From JABDJX01 sp039942715 (lineage in GTDB: Bacteria > Pseudomonadota > Alphaproteobacteria > Rhodobacterales > Rhodobacteraceae), in NCBI GenBank assembly GCA_039942715.1, contig JBDVBY010000001.1, forward strand, positions 310,001-374,000: a DNA stretch of 64,000 nucleotides, written 5' to 3'. The translations under genes were made by a program, and so were the position numbers. Under the pieces are notes generated by a model that was not told where the DNA came from, did not search any database, and saw only the letters and a list, made by a program, of their open reading frames with translations. Shown here piece by piece: positions 39,587 to 48,448 of the stretch (the first letter of the stretch is position 1; every line of letters begins with the position of its first letter).

Positions 39587-40246
39587 TCAGCCCTGATCCA
39601 GAGCGCCACCCAAGGCCACAATCAACTGCGAGACGCGGCGGCGCAAGTCTTCTGTCACTTCGGCGTCCGCCATAATCCCTGAGAGTGTTTCAAGTGCCGC
39701 GTCTGTCTCGCCCAGTTCCACCTCGGCAAAAGCGCGTTGTTCCTGCGCCAAAAGACGGTATGGATTGCCAGGCTGGAGCAGAGGAGCAAGCTTGTCTATC
39801 CTAGCCGCAGGCGGTGTTTCGCCAGCACCAATGATCACTGATTTCAGGATCGCCAGATCGCGGTAAAGCGCAGGCGCCTCGCCATCAGCAGCCAAACCAT
39901 CCAACGCAGCCAAAGCACCAGCGGTGTCCGCAGCCTCGACGGCCCCTGCTGCTTGCAAAAGTGCCAAAACAGCGCGCCCACCCGGAGTATCGTTCACCGG
40001 CACCTCGTTCAAAGCCGCTGAGCGTGCTTCAGGCGACTCCTCGCTTAGCGCTGCGACCAGAGCATCGCCTTTGGCCTGTGCCGCGCTGCGCGCTTTGGCC
40101 TTTTGCCACTCAAACGCCGCTGCACCGCCAACGATCAGAACAACAGCCGCAATCGCGATCCAGCCATAACGGCGCATGAACCCATAGAGTTTGTCGCGCC
40201 GCACTTCTTCGGAGACTTCGTTAATAAAGCTGTCTTCGTTCGCCAA
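39587..40246 (-). CDS. YfgM-like TPR-21 membrane protein
   Basis: Inner-membrane protein of 219 residues, one helix near the N-terminus (about 29-46; WIAIAAVVLIVGGAAAFEW), preceded by a cytoplasmic stretch SEEVRRDKLYGFMRRYG and followed by a periplasmic helical TPR_21 domain with an Ala-rich composition. In E. coli YfgM associates with the Sec translocon and PpiD and acts in periplasmic folding. The start is a TTG at 40246; no ATG is available near it. First gene of the bamB-der run. Confidence 0.88.
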   Translation of the reverse strand: MANEDSFINEVSEEVRRDKLYGFMRRYGWIAIAAVVLIVGGAAAFEWQKAKARSAAQAKGDALVAALSEESPEARSAALNEVPVNDTPGGRAVLALLQAAGAVEAADTAGALAALDGLAADGEAPALYRDLAILKSVIIGAGETPPAARIDKLAPLLQPGNPYRLLAQEQRAFAEVELGETDAALETLSGIMADAEVTEDLRRRVSQLIVALGGALDQG

Positions 40247-40471
40247 AATGCACCTGTTTCACCACTGTTTCGGCGTTCTCTTAGCCCGTGCATAGCAGGA
40301 TTGCAAAGATGTCAGACCACAAGTGCGCTTGTAATCTTGCAGCCCGGTCCCAATTTAAGTAATCTGAACTGAACGGTTTAGCGTATAAACGCGAGAAACA
40401 ACAAAAAACGTCAAGCTCAAGCCTTTGATTTAACAGGCTTTGGGGTGCGAAATACGACAAAGGAATAAGCA

Positions 40472-41707
40472 ATGCGATTGCTTTCAGTCTTAACCGCCAT
40501 TGTGGTGGTAGCAGCGCTTTATCTGCTGGTTTTTCAACGCGACGCTTTGTGGGAATTTACCGGACGCACTCAAAGCGAGGAAGTGGCGCAAAATGAGGCG
40601 CCCGAGGCCGAGATGCCCGAAGAGATGGCAGAAACAAAGGCAGTTCCTGTTGTTGCGATGCGCTCCAGTGCGCGCGCCATTGACGGTGCGGTGATCTTGC
40701 GTGGACGCACCGAAGCGATCCGTCAGGTCCAGTTGCGCGCGGAAACCTCTGGTTTGATCGTCAATCAGCCGCTACGTGCGGGCGCGATCGTTCAGGCGGG
40801 CGATCTTATCTGTGAGTTGGACCCCGGCACACGCCGCATTGCCTTAGAGGATTCGATTGCCCGGCTGTCAGAGGCCGAGACCCGCCTGCCCGAATCCCAA
40901 GCGCGCCTTGCCGAAGCCCAAGCGCGGCTGGTTGAGGCTGAAATCAATGACCGGGCCTCTGCGCGCCTGTCCGAAGGTGGATTTGCCTCTGATACACGCG
41001 TTGCCCAAACCACTGCGGCGGTTGAAGCCGCGCGCGCTGGCGTGCAATCGGCCAATTCAGGCGTAGAAGCCGCCCGCGCGGGCATTCAATCTGCGCAAGC
41101 CGGCGTTGCTGCGGCCAACAACGAATTGGAGAAACTTATCCTGCGCGCGCCCTTTGATGGATTGCTAGAAACGGATTCGGCTGAAATCGGTTCGCTTCTG
41201 CAACCCGGATCGCTGTGCGCGACGATCATTCAACTGGACCGCGTGAAACTGGTGGCCTTTGTGCCCGAAACGCTTGTCGATCGTGTTGAGGTTGGTGCAA
41301 CAGCAGGTGCACGGCTCGCTTCCGGGCGCGAAGTGTTGGGCAAGGTGACGTTCCTGTCGCGCTCGGCAGATATGAACACGCGCACCTTCCGTGTGGATGT
41401 TGAAGTCGACAATCCGGATTTTTCGATCCGCGATGGGCAAACTGCTGAAATTGCGATTCAGTCCGATGGTGAGACCGCGCATCTTTTGCCGCAATCCTCT
41501 CTTACGCTGAACGATGAAGGCAGCCTTGGGGTGCGCATCATTGAAAACGACATGGCCGCCTTTGCTCCGGTGGATGTGATCCGCGATAGTGTCGACGGCA
41601 TCTGGATCTCGGGTCTGGATGATGAAGTTGAAGTCATCGTGGTCGGGCAAGAATTTGTCACCGACGGTGTCGCGGTCGCGGTTTCCTATAAGGAGGTCAC
41701 CCAATGA
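40472..41707 (+). CDS. RND efflux periplasmic adaptor (MFP) subunit
   Basis: Membrane fusion protein of 411 residues. One N-terminal helix (about 4-21; LSVLTAIVVVAALYLLVF) anchors it; an acidic linker with EEVAQNEAPEAEMPEEMAE follows. The lipoyl/beta-barrel halves are marked by VQLRAETSGLIVNQPLRAGAIVQAG and LRAPFDGLLETDSAEIGSLLQPG. The alpha hairpin between them is built of near-repeats (AARAGVQSA, AARAGIQSA, AQAGVAAA). It overlaps the RND permease gene by four bases (ATGA). No outer-membrane channel gene is adjacent, so a TolC elsewhere is presumably used. Confidence 0.93.
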   Translation: MRLLSVLTAIVVVAALYLLVFQRDALWEFTGRTQSEEVAQNEAPEAEMPEEMAETKAVPVVAMRSSARAIDGAVILRGRTEAIRQVQLRAETSGLIVNQPLRAGAIVQAGDLICELDPGTRRIALEDSIARLSEAETRLPESQARLAEAQARLVEAEINDRASARLSEGGFASDTRVAQTTAAVEAARAGVQSANSGVEAARAGIQSAQAGVAAANNELEKLILRAPFDGLLETDSAEIGSLLQPGSLCATIIQLDRVKLVAFVPETLVDRVEVGATAGARLASGREVLGKVTFLSRSADMNTRTFRVDVEVDNPDFSIRDGQTAEIAIQSDGETAHLLPQSSLTLNDEGSLGVRIIENDMAAFAPVDVIRDSVDGIWISGLDDEVEVIVVGQEFVTDGVAVAVSYKEVTQ

Positions 41708-44700
41708 CCGGTATCGTCGATTGGGCCGCGTCGCGTGCGCGGATGGTCTTGGCCTTTATCATGCTCTCGCTGCTAGCGGGGGCTTTTGCCTATGCGTCGC
41801 TTCCCAAGGAGGGCGAGCCGGACATCGAAATCCCGGCGATTTTTGTTTCGGTCCCCTTCCCTGGCATTTCGGCTGAAGATAGCGAGAAGCTGCTCGTAAA
41901 GCCGATGGAAACTGAGCTCTCCGATCTGGACGGCTTGAAAGAAATCCAAGGCACTGCGTCCGAGAACTATGCAGGCGTGGCGCTGGAGTTTGAATTTGGT
42001 TGGGACAAGACCAAAATCCTCGCTGATATCCGCGATAAGATGAACACGGCCGAGGCGAACTTTCCCACAGGGGCCGAGAAATACTCGATCAACGAGATCA
42101 ACTTCTCCGAATTCCCCATCGTCATCGTCAACCTGACAGGTGCTGTCCCTGAGCGTACATTGTTACGCTACGCTAAGGACTTGCAGGACCGTCTCGAAAG
42201 CCTTGAGCCAGTGCTGGAAGCAGCCCTGACAGGCCACCGTGACGAGATGGTTGAGGTGGTGATCGATCCCCTGCGCCTTGAGGCTTACAACGTCACTGCA
42301 GGTGAGCTGATCAGCGTGGTCGTCAACAACAACCAGTTGATCGCCGCTGGTGAAGTTGAAACTGACAGCGGCACCTTTGCCGTCAAGATCCCGTCGTCTT
42401 TTGATGAACAGCAAGACATCTATAACCTTCCGGTGAAAACCGACGGTGACCGGGTGATCACGCTTGGCGATATCGCTGATATCCGCCTCACCTTTGAAGA
42501 CCGCGCAGGTACCGCGCGCTTTAACGCCGAAAATACCGTGGCGTTGCAGGTGGTGAAGCGCAAAGGCTTCAACATCATCGACACAGCAGCCGAGATCCGC
42601 GCGGAAGTTGAAGCGGAACGCGCCACATGGCCCGCAGAGCTTCAAAGCGCGATCAGCGTCGGCACCTCAAATGACCAGTCTTTCACAGTTGAAGGCATGG
42701 TCAGCCAGCTTGAAGGCTCCGTCCTGACCGCCATCGCTCTGGTGATGATCGTGGTGCTTGCCGCCCTTGGCCCGCGCTCGGCGTTGTTGGTCGGCTTTGC
42801 GATCCCAACCTCCTTTTTGCTCTGTTTCGCCATGCTTGCGGTTATGGGTATCTCGATTTCAAACATTGTCATGTTCGGTCTGATTTTGGCCGTTGGCATG
42901 CTGGTGGATGGAGCCATTGTGGTAGTCGAATACGCCGACAAGCGCATTCAAGAGGGCTCTGGTCCCATGCACGCCTATGTCGAAGCCGCCAAGCGTATGT
43001 TCTGGCCGGTGGTCTCGTCCACGGCGACCACGCTTTGCGCCTTCTTACCGATGCTGTTCTGGCCCGGCGTTCCGGGGCAGTTCATGGGCATGTTGCCGGT
43101 CACTTTAATTTTCGTTCTCTCCGCCTCGCTTGTCGTTGCCTTGATTTATCTGCCCGTTGTCGGCGGCGTCGCAGGCCGTTTGAGTCGCAGCTTTGAGCAC
43201 GCCTCTGACGCATTGGCCCGCACGTTGCCATGGTGGCTGCGCGCGTTGCTCGTCCCACCAGCGCTGTTTTTGATGTACACAATGGCGCTTCAGGTTCTGA
43301 ACCCGACCACGCTTATGGGCCCTGATGCTGGTGCATTTGGCTCCATCATTGGCGGCATCTTGTTTATCGGCGCGTCGTTCCTTGCCTCTATTATCCTTGG
43401 TGCGGCCAAGATTGAGCGCAAAGAAAAGAAGATCGATAGCCGCGATCGCCGCACGCTCTTTGGTCATCTGATCCAGTTCATTGCCGGCAACCCAATCATG
43501 CCGCTGGTCACCATCGCAGGCGTGATTTTCTTTGTGGTCTCAGTCTTTGGCTACTTTGGCGCCAACAACAACGGTGTCGAATTCTTCGTTGATACAGAGC
43601 CAGAACAGGCCATCGTTTACGTGCGCGCACGCGGCAACTTGTCTGTGACTGAGAAAGACGAACTGGTTCAACAGGTCGAAAAAGTGATCTTAGAGGCACC
43701 GGGTATCGACAGCGCCTTTGCCTTTGCCGGAGCCGGTGGTTTGAATTCGAACACAGGCGGTGCGTCGGGACCAAACGACAGCATTGGTCAAGTCCAGATC
43801 GAAATGATCCGCTGGGAAAACCGCCCCACTTTTGCGGCTGAAAACGACATTCCACTTGAGGAGCTGGACGGCAACTGGGTGATGGACGATTTGCGTGCCA
43901 AGCTGGACCAAATCCCAGGCATCAAGGTCGAGATCTTGAACCTCGCCCAAGGTCCGGCCTCGGCCAAACCTGTGCATTTGCGGATGAAGTCGAACAACTG
44001 GGAAGACCTATTGGCAGCGACGGCGATTGCCCGCGCGCGCTTTAATGAAACACCGGGGCTGGTGGACGTTGAAGACAACCTGCCCCTGCCCGGCATTGAT
44101 TGGCAGATCGACGTTGATGTTGAAAAAGCCGGACGCTATGGCGCGGATGTGGCCACGGTTGGCGGCACGGTTCAGCTTGTGACGCGCGGTATTCTCCTTG
44201 ACACAATGCGTGTTGATAGCTCTGACGAGGAAATCGAAATCCGCGTGCGCCTGCCTGAAGAAGATCGTGTTCTTTCCACGCTGGATACTCTCAAAGTCCG
44301 AACGGCCGACGGGCTGATCCCATTGTCGAACTTCATCACCCGCAAACCGGTGGCGCAATTAGCGCAAATCAACCGCATCGATCAAAAACGGTTTTTTGAT
44401 GTGAAGGCCGGTGTTGCCCCAAGTCTGATAAAGTTTGAAAACGACAGCAATGTGCCCGTCGCCATCGCCCGCGAAATCGTGTCCGGCGATGAGATCACGT
44501 ATCAAACCATCACGCTTTTGAACGAGACGACCGAAGCCGATTTCCGCCAGATGCTCGACAATGAGACGTTAAGCCAAGTTCAAGTCAACCCAAACGAGCG
44601 CATAGCGGCGATCACCGAGTGGATCGAAGCCGAAACACCTATGCCCGCAAGCGTGGAGTGGGAATGGACGGGTGATACCGAAGACGAAGCAGAGTCTCAG

Positions 44701-45408
44701 GCCTTCCTGCAAACCGGCTTCTCTGCCGCCTTGGGCCTGATGTTCATCATCCTGCTGGCGCAGTTCAACTCGGTCTATAACGCCGTGCTTGTGCTTTTGG
44801 CTGTGGTCCTATCCACCACAGGCGTGCTGATTGGTATGCTGGTCATGGATCAGCCGTTTTCCATCATCATGACAGGCACAGGGATCGTCGCGCTCGCGGG
44901 AATTGTGGTGAACAACAACATTGTCTTGATCGACACCTATCAAGAATACTCGCAATACATGCCGCGGATCGAGGCCATTGTGCGCACAGCCGAGGCGCGC
45001 ATTCGTCCGGTTCTACTCACCACCATCACGACCATGGCAGGCCTTGCGCCAATGATGTTTGGCCTTAGCTTAGACTTTTTCGGCGGCGGCTATACCATCG
45101 ACAGCCCAACTGCACTTTGGTGGAAGCAACTTGCCACCGCAGTGGTCTTTGGCCTTGGCATCGCAACGGTTCTGACGCTGATCTTCACACCGTCGATGCT
45201 GGCCTTACGCGTCTGGTTCTGGACAATCATCGCGTATGTGCTGAACACCGTCAGCGCCCTCACCCGCGGGTCGCGCAGCGCCAAAGGGCGCGACTACGCC
45301 CTGCGCCGCGCTGCTGCAAAAGTGAAGGCAACGGACATTGTCTGGGATGTTGATAACGATCCAAGCGCGCGGCCAAAGTCGGTACCAGAATTGAAAGCGG
45401 CGGAATAG
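41704..45408 (+). CDS. RND efflux transporter permease, unusually long
   Basis: Inner-membrane proton-driven pump subunit of 1234 residues, longer than the usual 1010-1050. N-terminal helix, porter loop (SVPFPGISAEDSEKLLVKPMETEL), TM2-6 with GMLVDGAIVVVEYADKR, TM7 onward, second porter loop, and C-terminal IVALAGIVVNNNIVLIDTY. Two oddities: the TM4 relay reads V-D-G instead of V-D-D and TM10 has Asn in place of the Lys, and between TM6 and TM7 (about 500-600) an insertion with two further hydrophobic stretches (LRALLVPPALFLMYTMAL; GSIIGGILFIGASFLASIIL) is present. Substrate unknown. Confidence 0.93.
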   Translation: MTGIVDWAASRARMVLAFIMLSLLAGAFAYASLPKEGEPDIEIPAIFVSVPFPGISAEDSEKLLVKPMETELSDLDGLKEIQGTASENYAGVALEFEFGWDKTKILADIRDKMNTAEANFPTGAEKYSINEINFSEFPIVIVNLTGAVPERTLLRYAKDLQDRLESLEPVLEAALTGHRDEMVEVVIDPLRLEAYNVTAGELISVVVNNNQLIAAGEVETDSGTFAVKIPSSFDEQQDIYNLPVKTDGDRVITLGDIADIRLTFEDRAGTARFNAENTVALQVVKRKGFNIIDTAAEIRAEVEAERATWPAELQSAISVGTSNDQSFTVEGMVSQLEGSVLTAIALVMIVVLAALGPRSALLVGFAIPTSFLLCFAMLAVMGISISNIVMFGLILAVGMLVDGAIVVVEYADKRIQEGSGPMHAYVEAAKRMFWPVVSSTATTLCAFLPMLFWPGVPGQFMGMLPVTLIFVLSASLVVALIYLPVVGGVAGRLSRSFEHASDALARTLPWWLRALLVPPALFLMYTMALQVLNPTTLMGPDAGAFGSIIGGILFIGASFLASIILGAAKIERKEKKIDSRDRRTLFGHLIQFIAGNPIMPLVTIAGVIFFVVSVFGYFGANNNGVEFFVDTEPEQAIVYVRARGNLSVTEKDELVQQVEKVILEAPGIDSAFAFAGAGGLNSNTGGASGPNDSIGQVQIEMIRWENRPTFAAENDIPLEELDGNWVMDDLRAKLDQIPGIKVEILNLAQGPASAKPVHLRMKSNNWEDLLAATAIARARFNETPGLVDVEDNLPLPGIDWQIDVDVEKAGRYGADVATVGGTVQLVTRGILLDTMRVDSSDEEIEIRVRLPEEDRVLSTLDTLKVRTADGLIPLSNFITRKPVAQLAQINRIDQKRFFDVKAGVAPSLIKFENDSNVPVAIAREIVSGDEITYQTITLLNETTEADFRQMLDNETLSQVQVNPNERIAAITEWIEAETPMPASVEWEWTGDTEDEAESQAFLQTGFSAALGLMFIILLAQFNSVYNAVLVLLAVVLSTTGVLIGMLVMDQPFSIIMTGTGIVALAGIVVNNNIVLIDTYQEYSQYMPRIEAIVRTAEARIRPVLLTTITTMAGLAPMMFGLSLDFFGGGYTIDSPTALWWKQLATAVVFGLGIATVLTLIFTPSMLALRVWFWTIIAYVLNTVSALTRGSRSAKGRDYALRRAAAKVKATDIVWDVDNDPSARPKSVPELKAAE

Positions 45409-45411
45409 AAA

Positions 45412-45436
45412 AAGGGCGGCTTGAATAGCCGCCCTT
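45412..45436. terminator. Intrinsic terminator between RND and VPLPA-CTERM genes
   Basis: AAGGGCGGC and GCCGCCCTT enclose a 7-nt loop (45421-45427). On the minus strand the stem is followed by TTTTTCT, a proper U-tract for the VPLPA-CTERM gene; on the plus strand it can also stop the RND transcript, which ends four bases earlier. Confidence 0.85.
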
Positions 45437-45462
45437 CCGCATTCATTGGGTTCTTACCCAGA

Positions 45463-46068
45463 TCAGGATTTTTTGCGACGGCTCATAAATCCAAGCGCGC
45501 CCAAACCAGCGATCAACAGCGGGAAACCAGCCGGAAGGGGTACTTCCGAAATAGAATCCGCTTCAAACGTCAGAGACCATCCATCAATGTGTCCCCGGTC
45601 ACCGCGCGCATCATCATAGATGTACAAGCGCCATGCTCCATTTGGATCACGTCCGTTAAAGTACGACAGTGAATTGTCAGGACGGATTGACTGGCTAAAG
45701 CCCGGAATCGGATACCCTCTCGATGCTTGGCTATCAAATGTCAGGTCATCATCCGTCCAATTGTAACCACCACCTTCATCCGTCATCAGACGGACGGTTG
45801 CACTTGGGTATGGACCACGCAAATACATATCCAGATCTGCCGAATATGTGTGCGTCAAACCAAGGATCGTAAGGTTCACATCCGTCACATTGGCCAAGCC
45901 ACTGACGTCAAGCGTCAATGGATACGGGTTCGTCGTTCCCGATGTTCCGGTAGCCGGAATGCGTTCATAGCCGTTGCTTGTAAATGTGTAGGTCGCTGCG
46001 CTTGCTGAAACTGTTGATAATCCAACAATGGCAAGCGCCCCCATTGTCTTCAAAAAAGTACTCTTCAT
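45463..46068 (-). CDS. VPLPA-CTERM protein with P-domain-like module
   Basis: Exported protein of 201 residues. Signal peptide (about 1-23), then a proprotein-convertase P-domain-like beta sandwich (about 45-165; SGLANVTDVNLTILGLTHTY, SADLDMYLRGP, and RDPNGAWRLYIYDDARGD with GHIDGWSLTFE), then a sorting tail with VPLPAGFPLLIAGLGALGF followed by MSRRKKS. The tail matches the VPLPA-CTERM exosortase signal, so the protein is probably processed at the cell surface by a dedicated exosortase. Start ATG 46068 with GGGGTG five bases upstream. Function unknown, likely surface or matrix. Confidence 0.85.
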   Translation of the reverse strand: MKSTFLKTMGALAIVGLSTVSASAATYTFTSNGYERIPATGTSGTTNPYPLTLDVSGLANVTDVNLTILGLTHTYSADLDMYLRGPYPSATVRLMTDEGGGYNWTDDDLTFDSQASRGYPIPGFSQSIRPDNSLSYFNGRDPNGAWRLYIYDDARGDRGHIDGWSLTFEADSISEVPLPAGFPLLIAGLGALGFMSRRKKS

Positions 46069-46491
46069 AACATCACCCCATAGTTTACTACAATAAAAAT
46101 ACACTGGAAAACGTCGCCCCCCAGCCCTTTCATGGTTCGCCTATGCGGGACGTAAATCAAGTTTTTCGATTTTGCCTACGCCTCTGACTTAAAAGCAAAA
46201 TTGGTTTACCATCAAAATAATTGGCAAGTTCCTAATCAAAATGGATGAAATTTACACGCTTAGGTTGCGAATCAAATCCTTTTCGCACTCGGGCAGCTGC
46301 GCCAACAATGTTTCATGACCGCCGTGCGCTCGCGAAAGAACCGCACTTGCACTTACACAACAATCCAAAACGCGCAATTTTGAGGAAAAAAACACCGCCT
46401 CAAACCCGCGTTCCACGCGTTGAGTCGTCGTATAGCAAACCAAATGGAACAATGCGCAATGCCGGCATGGATTGCCCGCGCTTTTAGAGGC
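46069..46491. other. Gene-free spacer, AT-rich in part
   Basis: Promoter side of the VPLPA-CTERM gene and 3' end of the ABC exporter gene. The stretch 46150-46260 is visibly more AT-rich than its neighbours (AAGCAAAATTGGTTTACC), fitting a promoter region. Short frames on either strand lack ribosome-binding sites and family resemblance. No strong hairpin noticed. Confidence 0.5.
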
Positions 46492-48315
46492 TTAAGCCGC
46501 GTCCTCTTCCGCTGCTTGCATATTCCAAAGCGCTGCGTATCGTGCCTCGCGGGCCAGCAATTCTTCGTGGCTTCCTTCTTCAACAATGACACCTTTTTCC
46601 AACACCACGATCCGGTCAGCATGGGCAATCGTGGAAAGGCGATGCGCAATGGTGATCACCGTACGCCCTTCGCCCATCGCTTTAAGCTCGTGCAGGATGT
46701 CAGACTCGGTTTCGGTGTCCAAAGCACTCGTCGCCTCATCCAAAAGCAGAATTGGCGGGTTCTTCAAAAGCGTGCGCGCAATGCCCACGCGTTGCTTTTC
46801 CCCACCCGACAGCTTCAGCCCGCGCTCACCCACAGTCGTCTGATAGGCATCGGGCAGCGACATAATAAAGTCGTGGATCTTTGCCGCCTTAGCCGCCTCC
46901 TCAACATCAGCCCGCGTCGCGTCATGGCGCCCATAAGCGATGTTGTAATAGATCGTGTCGTTGAACAGCACAGTGTCCTGTGGAACCACACCAATTTGAG
47001 CGTGCACGCTTTCTTGGGTCACATCGCGCAAGTCCTGCCCATCAATCGAAAGTGTGCCACTGCCCACATCATAAAAGCGAAACAACAACCGACCAATCGT
47101 GGACTTGCCCGACCCAGACGAGCCAACAATCGCCACCGTTTGCCCTGCGGGAACCGAAAGTGTGACCCCCTTCAGGATGGGACGCGCCTCGTCATACCCA
47201 AAGGCGACGTCGTCGAGCATCACATCGCCGCCATTCACCTTCAGATCTGGCGCACCCGGCTTGTCCTTCACCTCAGCAGGTTGCTCCAATAGATCGAACA
47301 TCTCGCCCATATCCACCAGCGCTTGACGGATCTCGCGATAAACCGTGCCGAGAAAGTTCAGCGGCATAGTGATCTGGATCATATAAGCGTTGACCATGAC
47401 GAAATCGCCGACGGTCAACTCCCCGCTTTGCACACCCATTGCGGCCATAACCATCACAACGACCAAACCTGTCGTGATCAAAAACGACTGCCCGAAATTC
47501 AGAAATGCCAGCGAATAGGACGTCTTTAGCGCAGCCGCCACATACTGCTGCATCGCCCCGTCATAGCGCTGCGCCTCAATCTTTTCAGCATTGAAATACT
47601 TCACCGTTTCAAAGTTCAAAAGACTATCAATCGCCTTCTGATTGGCGTCCGTATCTTGGTCGTTCATCTCTTTGCGAATTTTCACCCGCCACTCGGTCAC
47701 CTTGAAGGTAAAGGTGACGTAAAACGCAATGCACACCACCACAACGGCCAGATACCAAACATCGAACACCACAGCCAAAACAGCCCCGATCATCACCAAT
47801 TCAAGGATCAGCGGACCGATGGAAAACAGCAAAAAGCGCAGCAGAAACTCGACGCCTTTCACGCCACGTTCGATAATCCGACTGAGGCCTCCGGTTTTTC
47901 GCGTGATGTGATAGCGCAGGCTAAGCGCGTGAATATGCTCGAATGTCTCAAGGGCGAGCATGCGCAAAGCACGCTGCCCCACGGCGGCAAAAATCGCATC
48001 CCGCAACTGCTGAAACCCATTGGTCATCAGCCGCGCCACGCCGTAAGCAATCGTTACCCCAATCGCGCCCATCGCCAGCAACCAACCGGGATCAGCGCCC
48101 ACATCGCCGGACAAAAGATCAACACCTGCTTTGTAGAAAAACGGTGTTGCCACTGCGATCACTTTTGAGAGGATCAACGCCAGCATCGCCAAAATAACCC
48201 GGCGCTTCACCCAGGGCTTGTCGTCTGGCCACAGGTAAGGTGCCACCTTACGGATGGTGCGCATCCCGCTTTTGCGTTCAACGGCTTCAATGTCAGGAGA
48301 GGTCGTGTCAGTCAT
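46492..48315 (-). CDS. Atm1/HMT-type ABC exporter
   Basis: Half-size ABC exporter of 607 residues with fused membrane and ATPase domains. Six membrane helices (about 40-330) contain the family-typical ITRKTGGLSRIIERGVKGVEFLLRF and DSLLNFETVKYFNAE, which mark the mitochondrial Atm1 / bacterial heavy-metal (HMT, ABCB6) group that exports glutathione-coordinated sulfur or metal species. The ATPase has IVGSSGSGKSTIGRL (Walker A), KLSGGEKQRVGIARTLL (signature) and PPILLLDEATSALDTETE (Walker B). Downstream of the LysM gene on the same strand but separated by repeat copy B. Confidence 0.93.
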   Translation of the reverse strand: MTDTTSPDIEAVERKSGMRTIRKVAPYLWPDDKPWVKRRVILAMLALILSKVIAVATPFFYKAGVDLLSGDVGADPGWLLAMGAIGVTIAYGVARLMTNGFQQLRDAIFAAVGQRALRMLALETFEHIHALSLRYHITRKTGGLSRIIERGVKGVEFLLRFLLFSIGPLILELVMIGAVLAVVFDVWYLAVVVVCIAFYVTFTFKVTEWRVKIRKEMNDQDTDANQKAIDSLLNFETVKYFNAEKIEAQRYDGAMQQYVAAALKTSYSLAFLNFGQSFLITTGLVVVMVMAAMGVQSGELTVGDFVMVNAYMIQITMPLNFLGTVYREIRQALVDMGEMFDLLEQPAEVKDKPGAPDLKVNGGDVMLDDVAFGYDEARPILKGVTLSVPAGQTVAIVGSSGSGKSTIGRLLFRFYDVGSGTLSIDGQDLRDVTQESVHAQIGVVPQDTVLFNDTIYYNIAYGRHDATRADVEEAAKAAKIHDFIMSLPDAYQTTVGERGLKLSGGEKQRVGIARTLLKNPPILLLDEATSALDTETESDILHELKAMGEGRTVITIAHRLSTIAHADRIVVLEKGVIVEEGSHEELLAREARYAALWNMQAAEEDAA

Positions 48316-48360
48316 TACAAACTCATTTAGGTCGTTGACACAGCAATGACCAGCACTGCC

Positions 48361-48438
48361 TCTTCATCTATTGAAAAATACTCTGGGGGTCTGGGGGTGA
48401 AACCCCCAGTTGCGCGACGCGCAAAACGCGGCGCAATC
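48361..48438 (-). repeat. Dispersed GC-rich gene-end repeat, copy B
   Basis: Minus strand reading: TTGCGCCGCGTTTTGCGCG, hairpin CTGGGGGT-TTC-ACCCCCAG (48391-48409), ACCCCC, tail AGAGTATTTTTCAATAGATG. It starts 11 nt after the LysM protein gene's stop codon and in its orientation. Confidence 0.88.
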
Positions 48439-48448
48439 AACAGGTTGT

